A DNA stretch of 20,740 bases, taken from contig CAZBGL010000125.1 in NCBI GenBank assembly GCA_964491375.1, positions 1 through 20,740 on the forward strand, given 5' to 3'. Positions within the stretch are counted from its first letter, which is position 1. Every line of letters begins with the position of its first letter. The notes below the pieces were generated by a model, which ran no database searches, was not told where the DNA came from, and saw only the letters and a program-made list of their open reading frames with translations. The position numbers and the translations under genes were made by a program. This document shows positions 7,264 through 15,013 of the stretch, piece after piece. This stretch comes from CAZBGL01 sp964491375 (GTDB lineage Bacteria; Desulfobacterota; Deferrisomatia; Deferrisomatales; Deferrisomataceae).

Positions 7264-8243
7264 TCACCGAAGGCCGCATCGCCTCCAGGGACCCGGGACG
7301 TTGGCTCCCGCGCCTGGCCGGGCTCGGCGTGGCGGCTGGGCTCGTGCTCCTGCCCCCCCACCTGGGCTACTTCAACCAGATCTTCCTGAGCGAGATCCTG
7401 GTCTGGGCGCTGTTCGCCATGGCGTTCGACCTGGTGTACGGCTATACGGGGCTCCTGAGTTTCGGCCAGTCGCTGTTTTTCGGCGCGGGCGGGTACGCCG
7501 TGGCCATGGGCGTGAGCCGCCTGGAATGGTCGGCCCTGCCGTGTCTGGGCCTGGCCGTGGCCGTGGGGGCGGGGCTGGCCCTCGCGGTGGGATTCGTAGC
7601 CGTAAGGGTCTCGGGGATCCACTTCGTGCTCATCACCATCATCTTCGCCCTCATCGGCTACCTCGTGGCCCAGCGATGGGTGTGGCTCACCGGCGGCGAC
7701 GACGGCATGACGTTCATGTGCCCATCCCTGGTTCTGGGCCCGTGGGAGACGAGCATCGCCAAGCCCATCCGGGGCTACTACTTCACCCTGGTCATGGCCT
7801 CCCTGGGCGCCCTGGCCCTGTGGCGGCTCGTCACGAGTCCGTTGGGCCGGGCGTTCACCGGCGTGCGCGAAAACGAGTTCCGCATGGGGCTCCTGGGGTA
7901 CGACGTGCGACGGCTCAAGCTCGTGGCGTTCTGCCTCGCCGGCGCGGTGACCGGGCTCGCGGGGGGGCTTTTCGCCATCCTGAGCCGTTTTTCCAACCCG
8001 GCGTTCCTCCACTGGACCACCTCGGGCAAGGCCGTGGTGTGGACGATCGTGGGCGGGCCCGGATCGCTCGTGGGGCCGGCCCTGGGGACCGGCCTCCTCA
8101 TGACCATCGAGCACGCCCTGCGCCGGGTCATGGAGGGAAGCGAGCTGGTGGTGGGGCTCATCCTGATCGGGTCCGTTCTCGTGGCCCCCCAGGGCATCGT
8201 GGGCGCCTGGCGCAGGTGGCGCCGTGGGCGGGAGGCCGCCTGA
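7260..8243 (+). CDS. livM: Branched-chain amino acid-type ABC transporter permease (LivM family)
   Basis: This 327-residue membrane protein is the second permease of the importer. The family signature YGYTGLLSFGQSLFFGAGGY is present near residues 60-79, and multiple hydrophobic helices follow to the C-terminus. Translation probably begins at the GTG at 7260, which overlaps the livH stop and gives the N-terminus ITEGRIASRDPG; no ATG closer to the first helix is better placed. The stop overlaps the ATG of the following ATPase (TGATG), continuing the coupled layout. Confidence 0.92.
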   Translation: MITEGRIASRDPGRWLPRLAGLGVAAGLVLLPPHLGYFNQIFLSEILVWALFAMAFDLVYGYTGLLSFGQSLFFGAGGYAVAMGVSRLEWSALPCLGLAVAVGAGLALAVGFVAVRVSGIHFVLITIIFALIGYLVAQRWVWLTGGDDGMTFMCPSLVLGPWETSIAKPIRGYYFTLVMASLGALALWRLVTSPLGRAFTGVRENEFRMGLLGYDVRRLKLVAFCLAGAVTGLAGGLFAILSRFSNPAFLHWTTSGKAVVWTIVGGPGSLVGPALGTGLLMTIEHALRRVMEGSELVVGLILIGSVLVAPQGIVGAWRRWRRGREAA

Positions 8244-8970
8244 TGGAGCTCGTGGTTCGGGGGGTGACCAAGACCTTCGGCGGGCTCATGGCCCTGAACG
8301 AGGTGAACCTGGAGGTGGCCGAGGGAGAGCTCCGCGCCCTCATCGGCCCCAACGGAGCGGGAAAGACCACCCTCATGAACGTGATCACCGGGTGCCTCCC
8401 CCCCGACCGGGGAAGCATACGGTTCCGGGGCCGGGAGATCGCCGGGCTCCCCCCCCACCGCATCTCCCGGCTCGGCGTGGCCCGCACCATGCAGATCACC
8501 TCGATCTTCCCGGGACTCACGGCCTACGAGAACCTGTGGCTCGCCGTGGCCGCGCGCCGCCGGCTTCCCACTCCTTGGGTAGGTGTCCGGCGCTGGGGCG
8601 CGGAACACCGCCGGGCCATGGAGCTCCTGGAGTTCCTGGGGCTCGCGGGCCGGGCCGGGAGCCCGGCATCGGAACTGGCCTACGGTGAGCAGCGGCTGCT
8701 GGAGATCGGCCTGGCCCTGGCCCGGGAGCCCAAGCTGCTGCTCCTGGACGAGCCCGCGGCCGGGCTCTCGCCCCACGAGGTGTCGGCCGTGGTGCAGAAG
8801 ATCCGTGCCCTTGCGCCGGGCCGGACGATCCTCCTGATCGAGCACGACATGGACCTGGTCATGACCCTGGCCGAGCGGATCACCGTGCTCCACTACGGAC
8901 GGGTCCTGGCCGAGGGAGCTCCGGAAGAGATCCGGGACAACGAGGAGGTTCAGCAGGTGTACCTGGGGGA

Positions 8971-8986
<16 letters not shown>
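8243..8986 (+). CDS. livG: Branched-chain amino acid-type ABC transporter ATPase (LivG family)
   Basis: This 247-residue cytoplasmic ATPase powers the importer together with the LivF partner. It has Walker A GPNGAGKT (35-42), an ABC signature in the variant form AYGEQ (146-150) usual for LivG, Walker B LLLLDEP (165-171) and the switch His (201) in IEHDMDLVM. The ATG overlaps the permease stop by one base. Its end overlaps the start of the second ATPase gene, so the operon order is binding protein, LivH, LivM, LivG, LivF. Confidence 0.94.
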
Positions 8987-9668
<682 letters not shown>

Positions 9669-9672
<4 letters not shown>

Positions 9673-10280
9673 CCCCGGCGTGCGCCTCCGGAACGGGCCC
9701 CTCGGAGTGGCGGGTGCGGCTGGACCGGGCCGAGGTCCTCCGCCTCCCTCGTACACTGGAGGGTGCGGACGAGGTCGTGTGCTTCGTGGCCACGATCGGC
9801 CCGGCCCTGGAAGACGAGGTGACCCGGCTGGGCTCGGAGGGGCAATGGGCCGAGGCGTGCGTCCTGGACGCCGTGGGTTCGGTGGCGGCCGAGGCCCTGG
9901 CCGAGGCGGTGTACCGCGACCTCGGGAGCGAACTGGCCCCGCCGGGCCTCGGGATCACCCCCCGGTTCAGCCCGGGTCACTGCGACTGGTCGGTGAGGGG
10001 GCAGTTCGACCTCTTCGGCGTACTGGGGCCGAGGCCGGTGGGCGTGCGGCTGTTGGACTCGGGGTTCATGGTGCCGCGCGAGTCCGTGTCCGCGGTGTTC
10101 GGGGTACTGGCTCCGGGCCCGGCCGGCCGCGGCGGGGGGCCGGTGAACCCGTGCGCGGGGTGTTCCCTGGAGCACTGCGCCATGCGCCGGGAAGACGGTT
10201 GGCGGCGGTGGGCTGGAGGGGTGCGGCGCGGTGGCCCCGGAGCACCCGAAGCGCCCCTGGTGCCTGGTATTTCATCGTAA
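9669..10280 (+). CDS. Methionine synthase activation-domain-like protein (B12 reactivation)
   Basis: The 203-residue product resembles the C-terminal S-adenosylmethionine-binding activation region of cobalamin-dependent methionine synthase, standing alone. Matching features are CFVATIGPALEDEV (38-51), the LDAVGSVAAEALAE helix (66-79), the AdoMet-loop-like RFSPGHCDWSVRGQ (99-112), and SGFMVPRESVSAVFGV (131-146). In MetH this domain reductively remethylates an inactivated cob(II)alamin. The C-terminus adds CAGCSLEHC (162-170), a Cys cluster that could bind a metal or FeS centre. Its ATG overlaps the livF stop by 4 nt, so it belongs to the transporter operon. Its likely job is to support the corrinoid methyl transfer started by the MtaA/CmuA-like enzyme six genes upstream. 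Which corrinoid protein it serves cannot be told from this window. Confidence 0.8.
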
Positions 10281-10305
10281 CCATGGAGCTCGCGGAGGTG
10301 TCGGG

Positions 10306-10782
10306 ATGGCGAGACTACTATTCGGATGGGTTGTCGCCCTGGGACTCTTGGCAGCCCACGTGTCCGCCCTGGGGGCGGATACGTGCGCGAAGTGTGGCAT
10401 GGACCTGTCGAAACACACCCACACCCGGTACGAGACCGTGCTCGGAGACGGCACCCGCGTGGTGACCTGCGGGGTGCAGTGCGGCATGATGCTGGAGGCG
10501 GCCCGGGGGGTCCAACGGGCCTGGGCCACGGATTTCATCAGCGGGCGGCGCATCGACGCCTCCAAAGCGTGGTACGTAGTGGGCTCGTCCGCCGTGCCCG
10601 ACATGGCCCCCGGCGCGATCGCCTTCGCCTCCAGGGAAGACGCCGAGAAGTTTCGAAAGGGCTTCGGGGGCGAAGTGCTGGATTGGAACCAGGCCCGTAA
10701 GGCCTTGAAAGAGCGCATGATGTCCGGCGGCACGAAACACGGCGGGCACGAGGGCATGCCCACGCCCCACAAGCGCCCGTGA
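10306..10782 (+). CDS. nosL: NosL-like periplasmic metal-binding protein (first copy)
   Basis: This 158-residue protein has a signal peptide (1-24, cleavage after ALGA) and NosL-family features. These are TCAKCGMDL (26-34) with a CxxCxM site, a second pair C55/C59 in TCGVQCGMM, then AWYVVGSSAVPDMAPGAIAF (88-107) and GGEVLDWNQ. NosL binds Cu(I) and supports nitrous oxide reductase assembly in denitrifiers, but no nosZ or other nos gene is present. Unlike classical NosL it has no lipobox Cys at the cleavage site. The C-terminus is His/Met-rich (H145, H148, M151, H155), a possible extra metal site. The ATG follows GGAGG at 7-nt spacing, 25 nt after the previous gene, so it may be read from the same transcript. 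It probably delivers copper or another soft metal to a partner of the cluster. Confidence 0.82.
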   Translation: MARLLFGWVVALGLLAAHVSALGADTCAKCGMDLSKHTHTRYETVLGDGTRVVTCGVQCGMMLEAARGVQRAWATDFISGRRIDASKAWYVVGSSAVPDMAPGAIAFASREDAEKFRKGFGGEVLDWNQARKALKERMMSGGTKHGGHEGMPTPHKRP

Positions 10783-10786
10783 GAGG

Positions 10787-11125
10787 GTGAGGATCTTCCG
10801 GTCTCTCCGGCGGGACGAACTTCCCTGGATCCTGGCCGGGGCCCTGGGGGTCGCGGCGGCGGCAGCGGTCTGCGGGTCGGGCCGGTCGCCTTCCGCTGGC
10901 GGGGCGTTCCAGCAGGCCGCCTCCGGTCTGGGACTGGGGGCCCTTGCGGCCCCCCGGTGGAGCTTCCACGCCTTTGATCCCCGGGTGGCCCCTGTGGACG
11001 AGACCCTGTGTACCCCCCTTCCGGGTCGACTGTTCCCCAACCCGGACGCCTCGGCCGGCCTGAGCCAGATCCCGGAGGCGTGGGGGACCTCTTCGGTCCA
11101 GGAGGCCCGTCGGAGGGTACGATGA
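10787..11125 (+). CDS. Hypothetical membrane-anchored protein in the NosL cluster
   Basis: I do not recognise this 112-residue product. It starts at a GTG 4 nt after the nosL-like stop, with GAGAGG directly upstream, and uses G/C at nearly every third position, as real genes here do. Residues 14-31 form a hydrophobic segment that could anchor the protein, with the basic N-terminus (MRIFRSLRRDE) inside. The rest, which includes a Pro/Phe-rich stretch SFHAFDPRVAPVDETLCTPL, would face the periplasm. Two Cys residues are present but no known motif. Tight spacing suggests it works with the NosL-like protein. Confidence 0.6.
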   Translation: MRIFRSLRRDELPWILAGALGVAAAAAVCGSGRSPSAGGAFQQAASGLGLGALAAPRWSFHAFDPRVAPVDETLCTPLPGRLFPNPDASAGLSQIPEAWGTSSVQEARRRVR

Positions 11126-11355
11126 CATGAACGCCGGCCGGCCGGGGCGGCGGGATCTCTCTCCGGCATGGCGCACCATGGACGCGGAACGTTCGTTTGC
11201 TGGCCGTGTTTCCCGAGGCAGGGGCTGGAGCGCCGGGAAGCCAGCACGGGGCAAGACCATGGTGCTCGCACCGTAGGGCCTCGGGCTCGCGCGCCTCTTA
11301 GCGCCCTGGCGTTCTAGCCTCGTGCCCTCTATCCTTCGAGCCCAAAGGCCACCCC

Positions 11356-12501
11356 ATGAGTTCCGTCCTCGAGATCGGCCGCATGGCTGGCGCCAACCTG
11401 ATACGCCACCCCTTCCGCACGGCCGTGGTGTGCGGATGCCTCGCGGCCGCCCTCGTGCCCTTCTTGGCCGGCCTCGGCATCGCCCGGGGCCTGGAGCGCG
11501 AGGCCCGGGTGTCCCTGGGGGCCGGGGCGGACCTCTACGTGACGGGCGAGGCGTTCGGCCGCACCGCACCCCTTCCGACGGAAGCAGCCGATGCGATCCG
11601 CAGCGTGCCGGGCGTGGTCCGCGTGGTGCCCCGGATCACGGCACGCGCCTACGTGGGAGGGCGGCTCGCCGTGGTCCTGGGCGTTGCCGACCCTGGCGCC
11701 TGGTCCGGGGTGCCCGTCCAGGGCCGGGGCCTGGAGCGGCCCGGCGACGTGCTCGTGGGCGCCGAACTGGCACGGGACCTGGGCCTGAGGCCGCGGGGCC
11801 TGCTCACGTTCCCTCGCAACCCCGCCGAGGTCTTCACCGTGGCGGGTGTGCTGGCACCCGAGGCCGGGGTGTGGAGCTGGAACGTGGTGGTCATGGCGAT
11901 GGAGGATGCGGCGTCCCTTTTCGGGCGGACCGGCCAGGTGACCGAGTTCCTGGTGTGGGTGCGGCCGGGATTCTCCGACACAGCGGCCTCGCGGCTCCTC
12001 GCCCTTCCCGGGCTGGGGCCGGTGCGGATCCAGGACCGGCAACTGGTGGCTGCCCTGGTGAGGGAGGGCTACGGAACGGCCGGAGGGCTGTTCACCGCGC
12101 TCTTCTGGGCCGCCTTCGCCTGCTCCCTCCTGGCCCTGTGGGTGGTGCTGGGGTTCTCGGCCCGGGAGCGGGGCCGGGAGATCTCGTTGCTCAAGGCCCT
12201 GGGATGGCACAACGAGGAGGTTCTCCTGCTCACGGTGCTGGAAAACGGGCTGGCCGCGCTCCTGGCCGCGGCCGGATCCGTGCTCGTCGCCTGGGCGTGG
12301 GTGGGCCCCGGGCGGGGGGTGTTCCTGGCTCCCTACTTCGTGCGCGGGCTCCCGGTTGTGCCCGTGGCCGGGGTGCCCTACCGGTTCGGGCCGGACCTCT
12401 TGCTCGCGGCCGTGGCCCTGGCCGAAACGATCACCCTGTCCGCCTCGGTCGTGCCCACATGGCGGCTCGCCGTGCGGCCGCCCCTGGAGGTGCGACCGTG
12501 A
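11356..12501 (+). CDS. MacB/FtsX-type (type VII) ABC transporter permease
   Basis: The 381-residue protein has the layout of mechanotransmission ABC permeases (MacB, LolC/E, FtsX). There is one N-terminal membrane helix (about 20-44), a large periplasmic domain (45-243) and three C-terminal helices (about 245-268, 292-316, 346-367). The coupling segment ERGREISLLKALGWHNEEV (271-289) is the family hallmark. Such proteins do not carry small solutes through the membrane; they move or act on periplasmic proteins, lipoproteins or peptides. The ATG follows a weak AAAGG site. The gene lies 230 nt after the preceding one and overlaps the ATPase gene (GTGA). Its place between two NosL-like genes suggests work on a periplasmic metal-binding protein or its cargo; the true target is unknown. 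Confidence 0.88.
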   Translation: MSSVLEIGRMAGANLIRHPFRTAVVCGCLAAALVPFLAGLGIARGLEREARVSLGAGADLYVTGEAFGRTAPLPTEAADAIRSVPGVVRVVPRITARAYVGGRLAVVLGVADPGAWSGVPVQGRGLERPGDVLVGAELARDLGLRPRGLLTFPRNPAEVFTVAGVLAPEAGVWSWNVVVMAMEDAASLFGRTGQVTEFLVWVRPGFSDTAASRLLALPGLGPVRIQDRQLVAALVREGYGTAGGLFTALFWAAFACSLLALWVVLGFSARERGREISLLKALGWHNEEVLLLTVLENGLAALLAAAGSVLVAWAWVGPGRGVFLAPYFVRGLPVVPVAGVPYRFGPDLLLAAVALAETITLSASVVPTWRLAVRPPLEVRP

Positions 12502-13190
12502 TCCGCATACAGGCCCGCGGTGTATGGAAGGCCTTCACGTCCCGCGGCGGACACCGGGTAGAGGTCTTGCAGGGACTGGACCTGGACCTTCCGGCCGGAA
12601 CGTTCTTGTTCGTGACCGGGCCCTCGGGGTCGGGCAAGTCCACCCTGCTCCACGTGCTGGCCGGGCTCATGCGGCCCGACAGCGGCGAGGTGTGGTGGGG
12701 AGACCAGCGGGTGTCCCACCTACCCGAGGCCCGTGTGACCCGGCTCCGGCGACGATTCGTGGGGGTCGCGTTCCAGGAGGATCGTTATCTGGACCGGCTC
12801 CGGGTGTGGGAAAACGTGTCGGCGCTCCTCGCTGCACAGGGGATTTCCCCTCCGGAGCGCCGGGCCCGGGCCGTGGCCCAACTGGCACGTCTCGGCCTGC
12901 CCGGGTGGGCCGACCACCTGCCGTGGGAGCTTTCGGGCGGCCAGCGGCAGCGGGCAGCCCTGGCCCGCGCACTCGTGCATCGACCCGCCGTGGTGTTCGC
13001 GGACGAGCCCGCGGCCCAGGTGGACCCGGAGACCGAGGCGGCGATCGAGCGGGTGCTCCGCGAGGAGAACGCCCGAGGCGCCACCGTGGTGGTGGCGAGC
13101 CACGAGGCATCGTGGCGGCGGCCCGGCGACCGGGTGATCCGGATGGACGTTGCCTCGGACCCCGGCGGAGCGGGTCGGCCGGGAACGTAG
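12498..13190 (+). CDS. LolD/MacB-type ABC transporter ATPase
   Basis: This 230-residue ATPase pairs with the MacB/FtsX-like permease, whose stop it overlaps through a GTG start (GTGA). Motifs are Walker A GPSGSGKS (41-48), signature LSGGQ (145-149), Walker B VVFADEP (165-171) and switch His202 in VASHE. Relatives usually read EPTGNLD after Walker B; here it is EPAAQVD, a mild departure. The C-terminal tail after 216 is short and Gly/Pro-rich. It drives the permease from the cytoplasm. Confidence 0.93.
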   Translation: MIRIQARGVWKAFTSRGGHRVEVLQGLDLDLPAGTFLFVTGPSGSGKSTLLHVLAGLMRPDSGEVWWGDQRVSHLPEARVTRLRRRFVGVAFQEDRYLDRLRVWENVSALLAAQGISPPERRARAVAQLARLGLPGWADHLPWELSGGQRQRAALARALVHRPAVVFADEPAAQVDPETEAAIERVLREENARGATVVVASHEASWRRPGDRVIRMDVASDPGGAGRPGT

Positions 13191-13601
13191 CCCGGGCCGG
13201 GAGGTCACGGCCTGCTCGTGCCGCAGGACCCCGGGAGGGTTGCCTGCCCAGGCGGACACGACACCTACGGTCGCCGCGACCACGACGTTTGTGACCGGCA
13301 TCGGTCTCTCCCGAGGGTGCTCGCGGGCGCTTCCGAGTGGCGGGTTGCGGCGGCGAGGCGGCATACTGCAGTGCGTGCCCGCCGAGGCCCAAACGGCCCT
13401 GCCGGGCGTGGCATGCCCACGGACAGCTCGCGTGCCCCGGGCCCTCACGGGAGGGGGATTGGGCGAGGGCCCACCCGGGGACGACCGATCGTCGTTACCG
13501 ATAGCGGCCCACGATCGCAGCAACGCTCGGGGCACGCGAAACGTTCGAGCTTTCTGGCATTCTGGCGACAGTCACAGAAAAGCCGTTCGCCACTCGCCTC
13601 C
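13191..13601. other. 411-bp non-coding gap
   Basis: No convincing gene is seen on either strand; the open frames crossing it are extensions of neighbours or lack any recognisable protein feature. It contains a stem-capable repeat (GGGCCCTC at 13439-13446 with GAGGGCCC at 13465-13472) and an interrupted palindrome ACGAC/GTCGT at 13481-13495. The last 100 bases are less GC-rich, as expected of a promoter region for the downstream membrane-protein gene, but no clear -35/-10 pair can be assigned. Confidence 0.45.
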
Positions 13602-14567
13602 ATGGCTTACATCCAGTTGAGCCGCTTCCTGTTTCTGGTCCAGGCCGCGGTGGCTGCCGGCCTCCTTGCTGCAGCGGTGCGCCGCCGGGCCGGGGCCGAG
13701 ACGTCCCTGCTGCTCCTGTTGGGCACCGGGGCGCTGGCGGTCTCCACCGTGGCCGGGTGGATCCTTTTCTACCTGGGCCTCGGGGCCCGCGTGCCCTTCA
13801 CGCCGGGCGCCATGTGCATCTTCGGCGTACTCCAGGCCGCTCCTCGGGCGCTCCGGTGGGCCGAGGCGGGATTCCCCTTGGTTCTGGTCTGCACCGGGGC
13901 GGGCGCGCTCGCCTACCGGCTGGAGCACCGAGCCGGGGACCCTGGCACCGGGAGGGTCCGCGCCGCGCTTGCAACGGGCGCGCTCGCGGCCCTGGCCCAC
14001 GCGGCGCTCGGGCTGGCCGGATGGGTCCGGCTCCTCCACCCTCCCCCCGGGAGCGTGCTTTCCGTCTCGTGCTGTACCACGGTGTTCGACGTGGCCGATG
14101 CGGGGCGTGCCGTTTCGTGGGGGCTACGCCTGGCCCCGGTCTGGCCGGCCGTGGCCACGCTCGGGCTGCTCGCAACGCTGAGGACCCTGGGCCGCGCTTG
14201 CACCTTTCCGGGGCGACCGTTCGCCTGGATGGGGGCTGCGGCGGCAGCGGGAGTCGCAGCCCTCTCCGTGCCCCCCCTCCTGTTGGAACGGTGGGCCCCG
14301 GACCTCATGGGCCTGATCGACCACCACTGTCCCTACTGCCTGCTGCAGAGGGTGGCACCTGCCGGGCCCGCCGCCCTGCTGGCGAGCTTGGCGGTAGCGG
14401 CCGTGCTGTGGGGGGGATGGATCTGTCTGTACCGGGCCGGCCGGCCGGATCTGGGGGAGGAAGGGCTCCGGCTCGAGGCCTCCCTGGCCCGGGCAGCCCT
14501 GTGGTTCGGTTTTTCGGCGGCAGGCATGCTCGCCGCCTACGCTGTGGGAAAGGGGATGTGGCCGTGA
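13602..14567 (+). CDS. Polytopic membrane protein with CC and HHCPYC motifs
   Basis: I do not recognise this 321-residue protein as a named family. It is strongly hydrophobic with about eight likely membrane helices. Two striking Cys sites sit in loops between helices: SCCTT (C157, C158) and HHCPYC (H241, H242, C243, C246). Another Cys lies in GAMCIFG (C72). The CPYC core resembles thioredoxin/glutaredoxin-like redox centres, and with the adjacent His pair could instead bind Cu or Zn. The ATG at 13602 has no obvious ribosome binding site. Its stop overlaps the start of the second NosL-like gene (GTGA), so the pair is coupled. A membrane thiol-redox or metal-transfer role with the NosL-like partner is the best guess. 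Confidence 0.7.
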   Translation: MAYIQLSRFLFLVQAAVAAGLLAAAVRRRAGAETSLLLLLGTGALAVSTVAGWILFYLGLGARVPFTPGAMCIFGVLQAAPRALRWAEAGFPLVLVCTGAGALAYRLEHRAGDPGTGRVRAALATGALAALAHAALGLAGWVRLLHPPPGSVLSVSCCTTVFDVADAGRAVSWGLRLAPVWPAVATLGLLATLRTLGRACTFPGRPFAWMGAAAAAGVAALSVPPLLLERWAPDLMGLIDHHCPYCLLQRVAPAGPAALLASLAVAAVLWGGWICLYRAGRPDLGEEGLRLEASLARAALWFGFSAAGMLAAYAVGKGMWP

Positions 14568-15013
14568 AGCGGGCCGGCTTCGGGCCGCTTCTCCTCCTGG
14601 CGGCCCTCGCCTTCGGGTTTGTCGCCGGCCTCGTGGACCGTCCGCAGGCGGACCGGTGCGACCGGTGCGGCGCCCCCTCGGCCACCATCGGCCGGGTCCG
14701 GTTCGTGCTGCCGGACGGCACCGAACAGGTCTTCTGCTCGATCCCGTGCGCCTTGGCCGCGGGGAGGCCTCCTGGTGCACGGGTGCTCGTCACGGACGAG
14801 GCCACAGGCCGCGAAGTGGATGCAGAGGCGGCGTTTTTCGTTGAGAGCTCGGCGATCAGCGTCTCCCACAATCGGACCCGGATCCACGCCTTCGCCAGTC
14901 CTCTTGACGCCGAGGCTCACCTGGAGCGGCACGGGGGGAGGTGGGTGCCCAATCCCTTCCGCTCTCCGTCTCCCGGCGATCCCCCACGGCGAGCCCCGCC
15001 AACAGGGCGTTGA
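14564..15013 (+). CDS. NosL-like membrane-anchored protein (second copy)
   Basis: This 149-residue protein has an N-terminal hydrophobic anchor (about 6-24) and a small outer domain. The domain has the same Cys plan as the first NosL-like protein: CDRCG (C32, C35) followed 23 residues later by C58/C62 in VFCSIPCA, then a DGTEQVF-type strand and a C-terminal half resembling NosL (FFVESSAI, AFASPLDAEAHLERHGGRWV). The Met of the NosL CxxCxM site is replaced (CGAP), so its metal affinity may differ. The GTG start overlaps the membrane-protein stop and follows AAGGGGA at suitable spacing; another in-frame GTG lies at 14558. Its last 158 bp overlap the cbiZ-like gene on the other strand. Confidence 0.72.
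   Translation: MKRAGFGPLLLLAALAFGFVAGLVDRPQADRCDRCGAPSATIGRVRFVLPDGTEQVFCSIPCALAAGRPPGARVLVTDEATGREVDAEAAFFVESSAISVSHNRTRIHAFASPLDAEAHLERHGGRWVPNPFRSPSPGDPPRRAPPTGR

Noticed and set aside
10306..15013. A nitrous oxide reductase (nos) operon, suggested by the NosL-like genes
   Set aside because: No NosZ, NosD, NosF or NosY is present; the ATPase and permease are LolD/MacB-type, not NosFY.
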